DNA from: Oscillatoria acuminata PCC 6304
GTDB taxonomy: Bacteria; Cyanobacteriota; Cyanobacteriia; Cyanobacteriales; Laspinemataceae
Assembly: GCF_000317105.1 (NCBI RefSeq)
Contig: NC_019693.1
Location: 4,651,227-4,715,226 of the forward strand
DNA length: 64,000 bases
Reading direction: 5' to 3'
Made by a program: the position numbers and the translations under genes. Numbering within the stretch: the stretch's first letter is position 1; each line of letters opens with the position of its first letter. The notes under the pieces were generated by a model that saw only the letters and a list, made by a program, of their open reading frames with translations, ran no database searches and had not been told where the DNA came from. Positions 36,987-45,313 of this stretch are shown here, in pieces.

Positions 36987-37873
36987 TTAAAAAATCTATG
37001 CCAGTTCGCTTAATAGAAGCTCAACGGTTATTAAATTTAAGTAATGTTTTGAGAGGGAGGGGCTATCCGAGATTTCCCTCCTCTATAACCTCTGTTGCTG
37101 CCTATTCTTCCGTTGCTGCTTACTCTGAAGAACTAGCCGAACATATTCAGAGCAAACTTGCTGAATATGGCGAGTTAGCTCAATCCCTGGACCGAACTTT
37201 TCCAGCAAGAGTGGTCAAAACCACCGCACCCTCTGACTTAACTGCCGACAAAATTCACACCAAATTAAGAGAAATCGAAGAAAAACGATATCGGCTGATA
37301 GCAGCGGGACTTTTGAATCAAGATGAAGACCCCGATTTTCAAGTTGACCGCTCTATTGATGACACCGCGAAAAGCATTTTATCCGTTTATGTAGAAGATG
37401 TAGAGAATAAGCTGAGGGTATTTGAGGAATTTGCTCAAAAAATAGAAATTCTCAAACGGATTATTAATAGCCGATTTTGTTATAAAAATATCAGCGTTAA
37501 TAAAGAAAAAGGGTTTATATTTCAGGCTGATGATAGTAAGCATTTATCCCCAGAAAACTTATCATCCGGTGAGCAACACCAATTGGTTATGCTGTATGAG
37601 TTATTATTCAAAGCAAAACCCAATTCCCTGATTCTAATTGATGAGCCTGAACTGTCGTTGCACGTTGCTTGGCAAGCTCAGTTTCTCAAGGATTTACAAG
37701 AAATCGCCCAACTGGTCAATATTGATGTGTTAATGGCGACCCATTCTCCCGATATTATCAGCGATCGCTGGGATTTGACCGTAGAGTTAAAAGGGCCATG
37801 AGAGAACATTTAACCCCTGATCGCCTTGCGAATAAAATTCCTTCTCCAAAACATCAAAAAGTTGGGACTCATT

Positions 37874-38851
37874 CTAAGTCGTTTGAAAGTTATTTTGCAC
37901 CATTGTTTTCTTAGAATTGGCCGCCACTTGATCCAGTTCTTCTATTTCCCCCGCATCCAAACTCCAACCTAGTGCGCCGAGATTTTGTTGCGCCTGTTCC
38001 ACAGTTTTTGCCCCGGGAATGGGAATCATCCCTTTGCAGATGCACCAATTGATAGCAACCTGGGACATGGTTTTATTTCGGTTTGAGGCAATTGCCCGCA
38101 AACAGTCTAACAAGGGCTGAATTTTGGGTAAAATATTCCGAAACAGCAACCCACGAATCCCCGGAGGAAATGGACCCTTTTCTGAGTATTTTCCCGTGAG
38201 CAATCCTAACGCCAGGGGACTGTAAGCAATCAGTTGAATTCCCAGGCGATCGCAGACTTCTTTTAGCCCCAAAGTAGTCACGGGATAGGTCGAGAGTAGA
38301 GAGTATTGAACTTGCAGGGTGGCAATGGGAACCCCGCGATCGCTAAACTTTTGATAAACCCGTTCCAGTCGTTTGGGACCGTAATTGGACAATCCCACTC
38401 CCTTCACTAACCCGCGATCGTATAAATCCGCCAACCCATCCAACAACGACCACTCCTGCCAAGGCGCATAATTCGCCGTAGACCAATGCATCTGCACCAA
38501 ATCCAGCCGTCCCAACCGCCGCGCCGATGCTTCCCCAGCAGACACCATCGATCGCCGCGTCAACCGCCAAGGATAAGGCGCTAACTTCGTCGCTATACAA
38601 ATTTTGTCCGCATTGACTCCCTGATACTCCTGAGAAAAGCGCCCCAACAGCGTCTCACTCCGTCCATTTAGCTTGCCAGTCCCATAGGAATCCCCCGTAT
38701 CGAATAAAGTTACCCCATTTTCGACACAAAGATTAAACACTGCTTGTAATTCGGCATCCATACTGGGTTCATATCCCCATAATAGCCGGTTACCCCAAGC
38801 CCAAGTACCGCAGCCCATAATTGGCAGAGAGAGATTTGTTGGCATCGTCAC
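37874..38851 (-). CDS. Aldo/keto reductase
   Basis: The protein is 325 residues, a TIM-barrel AKR. The catalytic tetrad can be traced: D52-type Asp in VTLFDTGDSYGTGK with Tyr, Lys in ICIATKLAPYP, and His in LVQMHWSTANY. The NADPH site is at IPIPGAKTVEQAQQNLGAL near residue 290. The family reduces aldehydes and ketones with NADPH; the natural substrate is unknown. Met3 (38845) is an alternative start. The gene converges on the disrupted ATPase gene. Confidence 0.88.
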   Translation of the reverse strand: MTMPTNLSLPIMGCGTWAWGNRLLWGYEPSMDAELQAVFNLCVENGVTLFDTGDSYGTGKLNGRSETLLGRFSQEYQGVNADKICIATKLAPYPWRLTRRSMVSAGEASARRLGRLDLVQMHWSTANYAPWQEWSLLDGLADLYDRGLVKGVGLSNYGPKRLERVYQKFSDRGVPIATLQVQYSLLSTYPVTTLGLKEVCDRLGIQLIAYSPLALGLLTGKYSEKGPFPPGIRGLLFRNILPKIQPLLDCLRAIASNRNKTMSQVAINWCICKGMIPIPGAKTVEQAQQNLGALGWSLDAGEIEELDQVAANSKKTMVQNNFQTT

Positions 38852-38892
38852 AGGTCGTAGATGAGTTGACTATGCTCTATCTTACAATAGGG

Positions 38893-38975
38893 CGATGGTC
38901 ATTGGTCCCCTTCGACAGGCTCAGGGCAAGATTTGTCATTTGTCGTTGGTCGTTGGTTCTTGGTCATTTTCGGCA
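38893..38975. repeat. Heptameric TGGTCNT-type simple repeats
   Basis: The region has imperfect repeats such as GGTCATTGGTCCCC, TTGTCATTTGTCGTTGGTCG and TTGGTCATT, upstream of a small gene. Similar tracts recur at 42117-42172, 48268-48355, 52024-52104, 52970-53060, 56265-56385 and 57029-57070. This matches the short tandem heptamer repeats known from filamentous cyanobacteria. Confidence 0.6.
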
Positions 38976-39013
38976 CTGGGGTGATGATGACTTTGGGATA
39001 AAGGTTTGGTAAA

Positions 39014-39241
39014 ATGGAAACCAGAATTCTAGGTTATTTTATGTCCCATCCTGAATTATTAGAAAAACTTCAACAGTTATCTCATGATGAGAAACTGGAA
39101 ATCCTCCAGTTTCTCACCACAGAATTAGCCAAGGAAGAAAGTTTGATAGCCTTGGATAATAGCGCCGCTTATCGGTCTTGGTCACCTTATGATTATGGGG
39201 ATGCCGCTCAAAAGTTAATGAATTTGTTAGCAGAGGAATAG
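39014..39241 (+). CDS. Small hypothetical protein (75 residues)
   Basis: I do not recognise a named family. It is acidic and helical (MSHPELLEKLQQLSHDEKLE within its first half) with a C-terminal SAAYRSWSPYDYGDAAQKL, which resembles short antitoxin-like proteins of cyanobacteria. A ribosome site AAAGG lies 9 nt before ATG 39014; Met10 (39041) is also possible. No toxin gene follows; the next gene is unrelated and 177 bp away. A role as orphan antitoxin is only a guess. Confidence 0.55.
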   Translation: METRILGYFMSHPELLEKLQQLSHDEKLEILQFLTTELAKEESLIALDNSAAYRSWSPYDYGDAAQKLMNLLAEE

Positions 39242-39418
39242 GACAAGTCAGATGCGAATTAGCGAACGAGAAACAGGGGCGATCGCTCTGAGGTTGGCAA
39301 CGGGCGATCGCTTCTTTATTTAAAGGAGCCAGCATATTTTCAACGAGGTTTTGCTTTCTTTTTCTTAGACGCCAGTTAAAATAATAAATAAACAATCCCT
39401 AATGGAGGCTAATCCCTG

Positions 39419-39736
39419 ATGAGAAAAATATCTGAAAATCGCCAAGCGCGTCTAGGCCGAGTCTTTCCAGACCGCCAACCTTCCCCGGAAGAACTCGCCC
39501 AACGCAAAGCAGAAATGCAAGCCTTAATGAAGCGGTGTGACGAAATTTTCGAGGCAGCTAAACCCAAACTGATCGACGATTATTACGACTGGTTTATGGT
39601 CATAGAACCCGAAAGTGGCGACTATTTTATCGACCAAGATGACCAGGTAGCAGAACAAAAAGCTGATGAAAAATACCCGAATACCCGGTGTGTAGTTTAC
39701 TGCATTAATGAAACTGGAGCCTGTTATCGAGCATGA
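39419..39736 (+). CDS. Conserved hypothetical protein (105 residues)
   Basis: The ATG follows a strong GGAGG about 9 nt upstream. The protein is charged at the N-terminus and has a compact C-terminal half: KLIDDYYDWFMVIEPESGDY, then DEKYPNTRCVVYCINETG. I do not recognise the family beyond similarity to small cyanobacterial proteins paired with toxin or retropepsin-like genes. There is no partner on this strand. It ends 16 bp before the convergent small gene. Confidence 0.55.
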   Translation: MRKISENRQARLGRVFPDRQPSPEELAQRKAEMQALMKRCDEIFEAAKPKLIDDYYDWFMVIEPESGDYFIDQDDQVAEQKADEKYPNTRCVVYCINETGACYRA

Positions 39737-39751
39737 TTAGTGGAGAGCGCA

Positions 39752-39949
39752 TTATTGCAGTCGCTTATAAAGTTTTGTATTTTTTTTGAGAACGTATGCC
39801 ATCGCGTTCGGAAACGAAACTTCCGGTTGATTCACCACCGCTTCCACTCCCATTAAGAGCAATTTTTCTACAGATACTCCCATATTAGTGGCAGTTGCTT
39901 CTAGTTTTAAGAGCCGCTCGTCCGCAATTTTGAGGGTAATCGTTTTCAT
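39752..39949 (-). CDS. Ribbon-helix-helix-like small protein, possible antitoxin
   Basis: The product is 65 residues from ATG 39949, which has GTGGAA just upstream; an earlier Met lacks a site. The pattern MKTITLKIADERLLKLEATA, then TNMGVSVEKLLLMGVEAVV fits a beta-strand followed by two helices, as in RHH DNA-binding antitoxins. The C-terminal tail (NAMAYVLKKNTKLYKRL) is basic. No toxin gene lies downstream, so it is an orphan if the call is right. Confidence 0.55.
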   Translation of the reverse strand: MKTITLKIADERLLKLEATATNMGVSVEKLLLMGVEAVVNQPEVSFPNAMAYVLKKNTKLYKRLQ

Positions 39950-40135
39950 AGTTTCCACTTTGACTCCTCGTTTACCAATACCCATCATGGTAACATATCA
40001 ACTTCGGCTATATTTTCTCTGAAGAAGTGGGTTGCATATTGGTAATTTAACTGGGGTCTGTAGGGGCGATTGGCCCTGGAGGTGGAGGGACTGGGGCGAT
40101 CGCTCTTCGATTTAAAAAAGGGGATTGTCCTTTAC

Positions 40136-41821
40136 TTATCCTTTTGAACTGCTGTTATTAGGTTCAGGGAGATTTATGGCCGCTTTAAAGTGGTTATAAA
40201 AGTGTTGATCATCAACTTTTAATTCTATTTTTTCCGAAAACTCCTTGATAAATTTTACACTCGATTCAACTGCCCATTTAGCCAAACCATAACCAAAGCA
40301 TCGATCTGGAAAAAATGGACTGTCTCTTGCTTCATTAAATGGGTTAAGGGTTTTAATTTTGCTCTTTAGTCCACTATTTTCAAACGTTTCACTTAAAGAT
40401 TTTCCAGATCTTTCTATATCATCAACCCATATTGTTTCAGGCTTGTAATGCACCAGGGCATTACGCAATCTAATCATTTCCCGAACATCCTTGTAAGAAT
40501 TGTCCTTTTCAGGATTAAATAGCTTCTTTTTCTTCTCTTGATCCGATTTATTCTCTTGATCGTATATACTCAAGACTAGCTGGTACTTATCCAAAAGTGC
40601 AAGGCTATTAAGATTAATAAACTCAAAAGGATGATAGGTTTTAAGCTTAGGTTTGTTTTGGGCCTGGATCCCAATTTCCCATAACTTAGCTAAATTTGTG
40701 GCTATTTCAGGCTTGAAGTCTGTAAAAACGTTATTATCTTTTTCCAATTTCGCTCGACAAAAAATTTCGTTAACGTAAGATTCAATAGACATTACTGCAT
40801 GGACAACAGAAGCGATTGCATAACGCTCGGTTTCTTCGGACAGTTTTATTTGGATGTCACTACCTGGATTTTCGTCCTCTAATTTTAAACTAAAAAAGGG
40901 TTGTTTTTCCTTTTCAATTTTATCACTTAATCGAGCAAACATACCAGCAGAGTTTAAATAGATAAAAGCCATATTTGGTGTGTATTGAGAACCAGATAAG
41001 TCGGAGAGCATTTCTTCTGCGCTAGAGTAGTGATCGCTAGTGTCGGAGCGAACTGCCTTATCTAACACATTCTTTAAACCGGTACTTACTGCTGGTGCAT
41101 CTTGTCGCCAAACGATTTCTCCCGTCTCGTCATCCGTCAAATCGTTTGGCCGCTTACCCGTTAACAAATAAATTGCTGTCAGTCCCAAACTATATAAATC
41201 ACTAGAATCAACAGGTTTACCCGTCTCCTGTCCGGGATCCATAAACTCAGGAGTACCAATTATAACGGCATTTCCTTGGGTATTAAGCAGAGTCATCATC
41301 GCTTTCTTAACCGCACCAAAGCCAATTAAAACCGGGTTAATACCATCTTCCGGGTTACTACCATCTTGGGGCAAAATAATAATATTGCCCGGTTTAATAT
41401 CGCTATGGACTATTTTCTCGCGGTGTATGTGCTCTAGCAGTGGCAACAGACTTGTCAAAATTTTCCTCACGAGACTTTCGCTGAGTTTCCCCTCCCTTTG
41501 CACCTTCGCTTCTAGGGTTTCACCCTCTATATACTCCTGCACCAAGTAAAACTCTCCCCCATCCTCAAAGTAAGCGTACAACCGAGGAATCTGGTTATGC
41601 TTCTTCCCCAAAGTTTGCAATGTTGCTAAAGTTTGCCATGCTGCCGCTTTCTCTTGGAGTTTTTCAACGATTTGGTAACCCTGCGCGTTGACATTGGTTT
41701 TGAATTGCTTGATGAAACACTTTCGCGACCCCTTTTCGAGGTCTTCTGCCTCAAATGCCTCGCGTAAGCTATCGCTTTCAAGCGGCCTTATAACTTTATA
41801 TCGATTTAAGATAATCTGCAC
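40136..41821 (-). CDS. Degenerate Ser/Thr kinase fused to a C-terminal HEPN-type domain
   Basis: The protein is 561 residues. A kinase-like domain spans about 1-270: K38 is kept, but the Gly loop reads LESDSLREAF, the catalytic loop is H139-S-D-I-K-P-G-N, and DFG is replaced by G167-F-G (codon GGC). It is probably inactive or much weakened. After a linker, residues about 320-545 are helical and carry R443-N-A-L-V-H448, the R-[NDH]-x3-H signature of HEPN ribonucleases. I infer a kinase-like sensor controlling an RNase. It stands alone behind one copy of the shared 300-bp upstream sequence, downstream of the Zorya-like operon on the same strand. Confidence 0.8.
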   Translation of the reverse strand: MQIILNRYKVIRPLESDSLREAFEAEDLEKGSRKCFIKQFKTNVNAQGYQIVEKLQEKAAAWQTLATLQTLGKKHNQIPRLYAYFEDGGEFYLVQEYIEGETLEAKVQREGKLSESLVRKILTSLLPLLEHIHREKIVHSDIKPGNIIILPQDGSNPEDGINPVLIGFGAVKKAMMTLLNTQGNAVIIGTPEFMDPGQETGKPVDSSDLYSLGLTAIYLLTGKRPNDLTDDETGEIVWRQDAPAVSTGLKNVLDKAVRSDTSDHYSSAEEMLSDLSGSQYTPNMAFIYLNSAGMFARLSDKIEKEKQPFFSLKLEDENPGSDIQIKLSEETERYAIASVVHAVMSIESYVNEIFCRAKLEKDNNVFTDFKPEIATNLAKLWEIGIQAQNKPKLKTYHPFEFINLNSLALLDKYQLVLSIYDQENKSDQEKKKKLFNPEKDNSYKDVREMIRLRNALVHYKPETIWVDDIERSGKSLSETFENSGLKSKIKTLNPFNEARDSPFFPDRCFGYGLAKWAVESSVKFIKEFSEKIELKVDDQHFYNHFKAAINLPEPNNSSSKG

Positions 41822-41823
41822 AA

Positions 41824-42123
41824 TGGGTACTCCTGGCTATGGGTGGCTAAGTGAGCATTAGAATCCGGGAACTGCGATCACTTTTTATCGTCAATAATAA
41901 GTTTTGCTTATTACCAATTAAAACTGTTCTAATGTTTCCCGGCATCAGTATTTTTACTGAATTTTATTTACAGATAAGGGATCCATATTGGCTACCCGGG
42001 AATGGTAAGGGCCGATCGCACCAAAGTAGATTGACTCTCAGAAAAGCTCCTAAAATCGCGGGTTACACTTACTTATCGCCGTAGCGGAAAACTTTTACGC
42101 AAATTTGGGAAAAAAGTTTTTGG
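41824..42123 (-). promoter_or_regulatory. Shared upstream sequence, copy A (before the kinase-HEPN gene)
   Basis: This is about 300 bp, strongly similar to copies B (47959-48270) and C (51722-52024), all upstream of minus-strand units. It includes the hairpin TAATAAG-TTTTG-CTTATTA at 41895-41913 and CAGTA-TTTT-TACTG at 41946-41959. The far end runs into AAAAAAGTTTTTGGTCCCTG heptamer repeats. A common promoter, operator or leader is inferred. Confidence 0.75.
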
Positions 42124-42172
42124 TCCCTGGTCACTGGTCCCTGGAGGTTGGTCATTTGTCCTGGGTCACGGG
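42117..42172. repeat. Heptameric TGGTCNN repeats
   Basis: This tract (TTGGTCCCTGGTCACTGGTC and variants) joins the shared upstream copy A to the 3' end of the Zorya-like operon. Confidence 0.6.
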
Positions 42173-43273
42173 TCAATTGCCTCCCGACGCACGTTCGCAA
42201 AACTGGCGAGCAGCTTCTTTAATGTCTCTCATTTCTCTTTCCCACATTTCCAATTTGCGATCGCGTTCAGCCTGTTCAGATGATGAAGGAGTTGGCAGTC
42301 CGGTTTCGCGGCTGTATTGGTTATGTGGGAAATGTAACCCTTTAAAATATTGAGTTCCTTGATTCGGATAGATATCTCGGGTTCTGAGTAATTTTTCACA
42401 ATGTACCTGCCACAAATACCTGTGGTCGTGGACTTTTCCGCCGAGATAGCGCAGTCGTTTTAAGGACAGTTGAGGCGCATCAAATAGCTGACTTTTGATG
42501 CCGGGATAAACACCGCAATCAAAGATGCGGGTTTCGCTACCGGGACCTCGGAAGAATTCCACAATGCAGCAATGTCCAAAGTCAAAGATGCAAACTTCAG
42601 TCGGGGCGCTGCCATCTTCATTGAGTAGACTGATATCTTGATGTTCAAATTCACTTCCGATTATGGCTTGTTGGGAGGAGGGGGGCAGTAAAATCCGAAT
42701 CCGTTCAAAGCGATCGCTATAGTTTGACCAAAAATCCCGGCGACTTTTTAGCTGATTCTGCTCCCAATTTTGGATCGTCAGTTCCTCTAATAAGAGATTC
42801 ACTAACCTCATAAAATAACCATAGTTCAACGCTCCAATCCAATTTTGAAAAGCAAATTTTGCCGGTAGGGATAGTTCCTCCCATCGGGAATTAGGAATGC
42901 TAATACCATAGTTTTGTTTGACCCAATTGACTAGAATCGAGAACTCCCCGGCAATTTCTTTGGATACCCGGATCAGTAGACTCTCTACTCCATGCACTTG
43001 GCTCTCGGCTGGCATTTCCTGTAGGCAATTGATGATCAAGTTTACCTGTTTGAGACTGGGATTATTTTCTTGATTAATAAAACGTTTAATAATCCCGATA
43101 AATATCTCAGGTTTTGAACCTAAAGACTTAGGTAAGCCAGCTTCTTCTAGGAGTTTTTTGGGGGTGATTAATTTTTGGAAGCTCCAGGAGGCAATTTGAC
43201 GATCGCCTTGATTGTCTGCCAGTGCTAAGAGAATGTCTACGGGTGAGATGGAATCGCTGTTTTTATTAGACAT
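42173..43273 (-). CDS. EH-signature protein, probable C-terminal half of a split ZorC
   Basis: The product is 366 residues from ATG 43273, 7 nt after the previous stop. Features match the EH_Signature family: FWSNYSDRFERIRILLP, the conserved Glu in CCIVEFFRG (E239), and His before a Trp-Gln in KVHDHRYLWQVHCEK (about H282-H290). In Zorya type I the EH_Signature protein is ZorC, a DNA-binding component. Its own length plus the preceding 185-residue gene about equals what I recall for ZorC, so the protein seems split. It is the last gene of the operon. No helicase (ZorD) follows. Confidence 0.68.
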   Translation of the reverse strand: MSNKNSDSISPVDILLALADNQGDRQIASWSFQKLITPKKLLEEAGLPKSLGSKPEIFIGIIKRFINQENNPSLKQVNLIINCLQEMPAESQVHGVESLLIRVSKEIAGEFSILVNWVKQNYGISIPNSRWEELSLPAKFAFQNWIGALNYGYFMRLVNLLLEELTIQNWEQNQLKSRRDFWSNYSDRFERIRILLPPSSQQAIIGSEFEHQDISLLNEDGSAPTEVCIFDFGHCCIVEFFRGPGSETRIFDCGVYPGIKSQLFDAPQLSLKRLRYLGGKVHDHRYLWQVHCEKLLRTRDIYPNQGTQYFKGLHFPHNQYSRETGLPTPSSSEQAERDRKLEMWEREMRDIKEAARQFCERASGGN

Positions 43274-43280
43274 GGTATCG

Positions 43281-43838
43281 CTATTTATTATTAAACTCTG
43301 AAGCAAAATCTCTGAAGCAATCGACTAAAGATTGAGGCAACACAGGCCGATCGCTGATTTTCCTCTGCGCTGCCTTTTCGCGATCGCTCTCAACTTCCGA
43401 ATTTTCTGATGATTCCAAATTTTTCCGGACTGGCCGATTTTTCCTCCCTATCTGATTCTGATTAGCCTGACTATAATAAATCGCCAACCGCCAAAATAAT
43501 CGGTCTTTAATCTTATCGTCATTCAGAGCAAATTTCCAAATTGCTGCCGATGTGGATTTAGCCCGATCGCTCCCTTGTTTCTCATCCCAATCTCCTTTGG
43601 CATAAAACAAGTAAACCCACTCCAAAATGGTCACCTGTTCGCCTTTCCCATTCTCAATATCCGCCAAAATCTCATCCATGCTGCGCGGAGGTTTTGTCTG
43701 ATATCTCGGCACCCCTGGAGGTAACTGAGGCGGTGCGATCGGGCCACTTTCCTCGGTTTCGTTTGCCAGATTAATTAACTCTTTCGCTTTCGGTTGGGGA
43801 AGGGGTGGCAATTCTAAAGGGCGAAACTGAAAATTCAT
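43281..43838 (-). CDS. Zorya-like operon protein, possible N-terminal half of ZorC
   Basis: The product is 185 residues from ATG 43838, overlapping the upstream zorB2 stop by 4 bp (ATGA), so it is translationally coupled. The N-terminal third is Pro-rich (PPLPQPKAKEL; PPQLPPGVPRYQTKPP). A helical part follows (ILEWVYLFYAKGDWDEK; DRLFWRLAIYY). I recognise no family by itself. Its position directly before the EH-signature gene suggests it supplies the N-terminal part of ZorC as a separate chain. A sequencing frameshift is an alternative, though the clean coupling signals argue against it. Confidence 0.65.
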   Translation of the reverse strand: MNFQFRPLELPPLPQPKAKELINLANETEESGPIAPPQLPPGVPRYQTKPPRSMDEILADIENGKGEQVTILEWVYLFYAKGDWDEKQGSDRAKSTSAAIWKFALNDDKIKDRLFWRLAIYYSQANQNQIGRKNRPVRKNLESSENSEVESDREKAAQRKISDRPVLPQSLVDCFRDFASEFNNK

Positions 43839-44509
43839 GGTTGAGTCTCCGGTGAGGATGAGGGTACGCCGAACATATTTCCCCAATCTGGGGGTCTGAG
43901 TTGGAACCGAAACACGACCTTGCGATCGGCAGGAGAATCAATTTCCTGATTGGCATCCAATTCCCCTCGACCAGCCGCCAATACCTTATATTTGAATTGA
44001 GATTGAGTGGGAAAATTTAGAGAGGAAATGTAATCCGAAACAGACAAAGCGCGTTGCAAGCTCAGTTGCATATTTTCGCGTTCGTCTCCAAAGGAACTGG
44101 TGTGTCCTTCGATAATCACCCGAGTAATCATGTTCTCAAATTCATCATTGGAGAAAATGACGTTGCTGTAAACGGGAATGAAATTGAGTAGAAATTGTCT
44201 GCCTGCGGGTTTGAGTTCGGCGCTGCCTTCATCGAACAAAATCGCATCGGGAATGCTGACATCCCCAGTTCTCGGATCGACTTCCAGTTTATCTCCCCCA
44301 GGAACTTCTTGACGGAGAGTATTGAGAATGACAAGAGGGAGTTTATCGAACGCTTCTTGATACTGTTTGAGTTGGACCATCACAGTGATGAACAATAAGG
44401 CAAAAAACATCAGGAGTCCTGACATTAAATCCCCAATGGAAAGCCAAACCCCAGAGTCTTGCTCCTCTGAAATTTCCCCTTCCATTTCAAAGTCATAAAA
44501 ATCGCTCAT
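43835..44509 (-). CDS. zorB: ZorB-like MotB/OmpA protein, second paralogue
   Basis: The protein is 224 residues. The N-terminus (MSDFYDFEMEGEISEEQDSG) is almost the same as in the next gene. One membrane helix follows, VWLSIGDLMSGLLMFFALLF, with D27 at the ion-conducting position of MotB and ZorB. The C-terminal half is an OmpA-like peptidoglycan-binding domain (IIEGHTSSFGDERENMQLSL, then KVLAAGRGELDANQE). Compared with zorB1 it lacks about 30 residues of coiled coil after the membrane helix. It lies 48 bp after zorB1. Two ZorB genes in one operon is unusual. Confidence 0.8.
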   Translation of the reverse strand: MSDFYDFEMEGEISEEQDSGVWLSIGDLMSGLLMFFALLFITVMVQLKQYQEAFDKLPLVILNTLRQEVPGGDKLEVDPRTGDVSIPDAILFDEGSAELKPAGRQFLLNFIPVYSNVIFSNDEFENMITRVIIEGHTSSFGDERENMQLSLQRALSVSDYISSLNFPTQSQFKYKVLAAGRGELDANQEIDSPADRKVVFRFQLRPPDWGNMFGVPSSSPETQP

Positions 44510-44557
44510 GGGCTTGGGTTTCCTGTTCTCTTCCTGAGTGGATTAGCGGGAGTGGGG

Positions 44558-45313
44558 TTAATTCCTGTCTAAGAGTTGCTGCCAATCGGGGGGTTTTAGC
44601 TGGAAACGGAAGACGACTTTGCGATCGCTGGGATTGTCACGGGTTTTGTCGGCATCAATTTCCCCTCGACCGGCTGCTAGAATTTTGGTTTTAAAGTTAT
44701 CTTGATTGGGAAAAGACATTTGGGAGGAAATGTAGTTAGCCACGGATAGCGAGCGCTGCAAACTTAAGTCCATGTTGCTGTATTCATCCCCATCGGAACT
44801 GGTATGACCTTCAATAATCACGCGAGTGATCATGCTTCTAAAGTCATCGGTTGAGAAAATGATTTGGCTGTAAGCGGGAATAAACTCTTGGAGAAAGGCT
44901 TTTCCTTCCGGTTTCAGTTCTGCACTGCCTAAATCGAACAGAATGCGATCGCCAATACTGACATCCCCAGTTTTTGGATCTACTGAGAGGTCAGAACCTC
45001 CCATCTGGTTATCCAATTGAGCCAGCAGAATCAGAGGTAAATCCTGAAATGCTTTTTGGTACTTATCCAACTCTTCTATTTTGGCTTCCAACTCAGTTTT
45101 GAGTAGATCGACCTCTTTGGTTTTGGCTTGCAGTTCACCCTCTAGTCGCTGCACATCCTCATATTTATGATGCAATTGCAGTTGAGTCGTAACAAACAGC
45201 AGCGCGAAAAACATCAGCAGTCCTGACATCAAATCCCCAATGGAGAGCCAAACCCCAGAGTCCTGTTCCTCTAAGATTTCACCCTCCATTTCAAACTCAG
45301 AAAAATCGCTCAT
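44558..45313 (-). CDS. zorB: ZorB-like MotB/OmpA protein, first paralogue
   Basis: The protein is 251 residues: acidic N-terminus, a membrane helix with D27 (VWLSIGDLMSGLLMFFALLF), a coiled coil (about residues 48-85, LEGELQAKTKEVDLLKTELE), and an OmpA-like domain (ILFDLGSAELKPEGKAFL; VIIEGHTSSDGDEYSNMDLS; ILAAGRGEIDAD). ZorB anchors the ZorA ion-driven motor to peptidoglycan. Start and zorA stop overlap as TAATG, so translation is coupled. Length fits the ZorB proteins I know (about 250). Confidence 0.85.
   Translation of the reverse strand: MSDFSEFEMEGEILEEQDSGVWLSIGDLMSGLLMFFALLFVTTQLQLHHKYEDVQRLEGELQAKTKEVDLLKTELEAKIEELDKYQKAFQDLPLILLAQLDNQMGGSDLSVDPKTGDVSIGDRILFDLGSAELKPEGKAFLQEFIPAYSQIIFSTDDFRSMITRVIIEGHTSSDGDEYSNMDLSLQRSLSVANYISSQMSFPNQDNFKTKILAAGRGEIDADKTRDNPSDRKVVFRFQLKPPDWQQLLDRN

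Larger units (their letters stand above)
35261..37801 (+). pseudogene. AAA ATPase gene (SMC/OLD-like) interrupted by an IS4-type element
   Basis: The 5' part (35261-35804) starts MRIHKISVTNLFGIFNHSIP and has a Walker A at IIHGPNGFGKTILLR. The 3' part (36996-37801) has the ABC-type signature LSSGEQHQLVMLYELLF, Walker B NSLILIDEPELSLHV and the switch LMATHSPDII. Removing the element and one 9-bp duplication rejoins WLIDVKKS with MPVRLIEAQR in frame, giving a 449-residue protein. This group pairs with nucleases or acts in defence and repair. The gene follows sbcD by 118 bp. The intact reading frame on both sides shows the insertion is recent. Confidence 0.9.

Noticed and set aside
40136-41821. 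Active Ser/Thr protein kinase
   Set aside because: Gly loop and DFG Asp are missing, so I call it degenerate.
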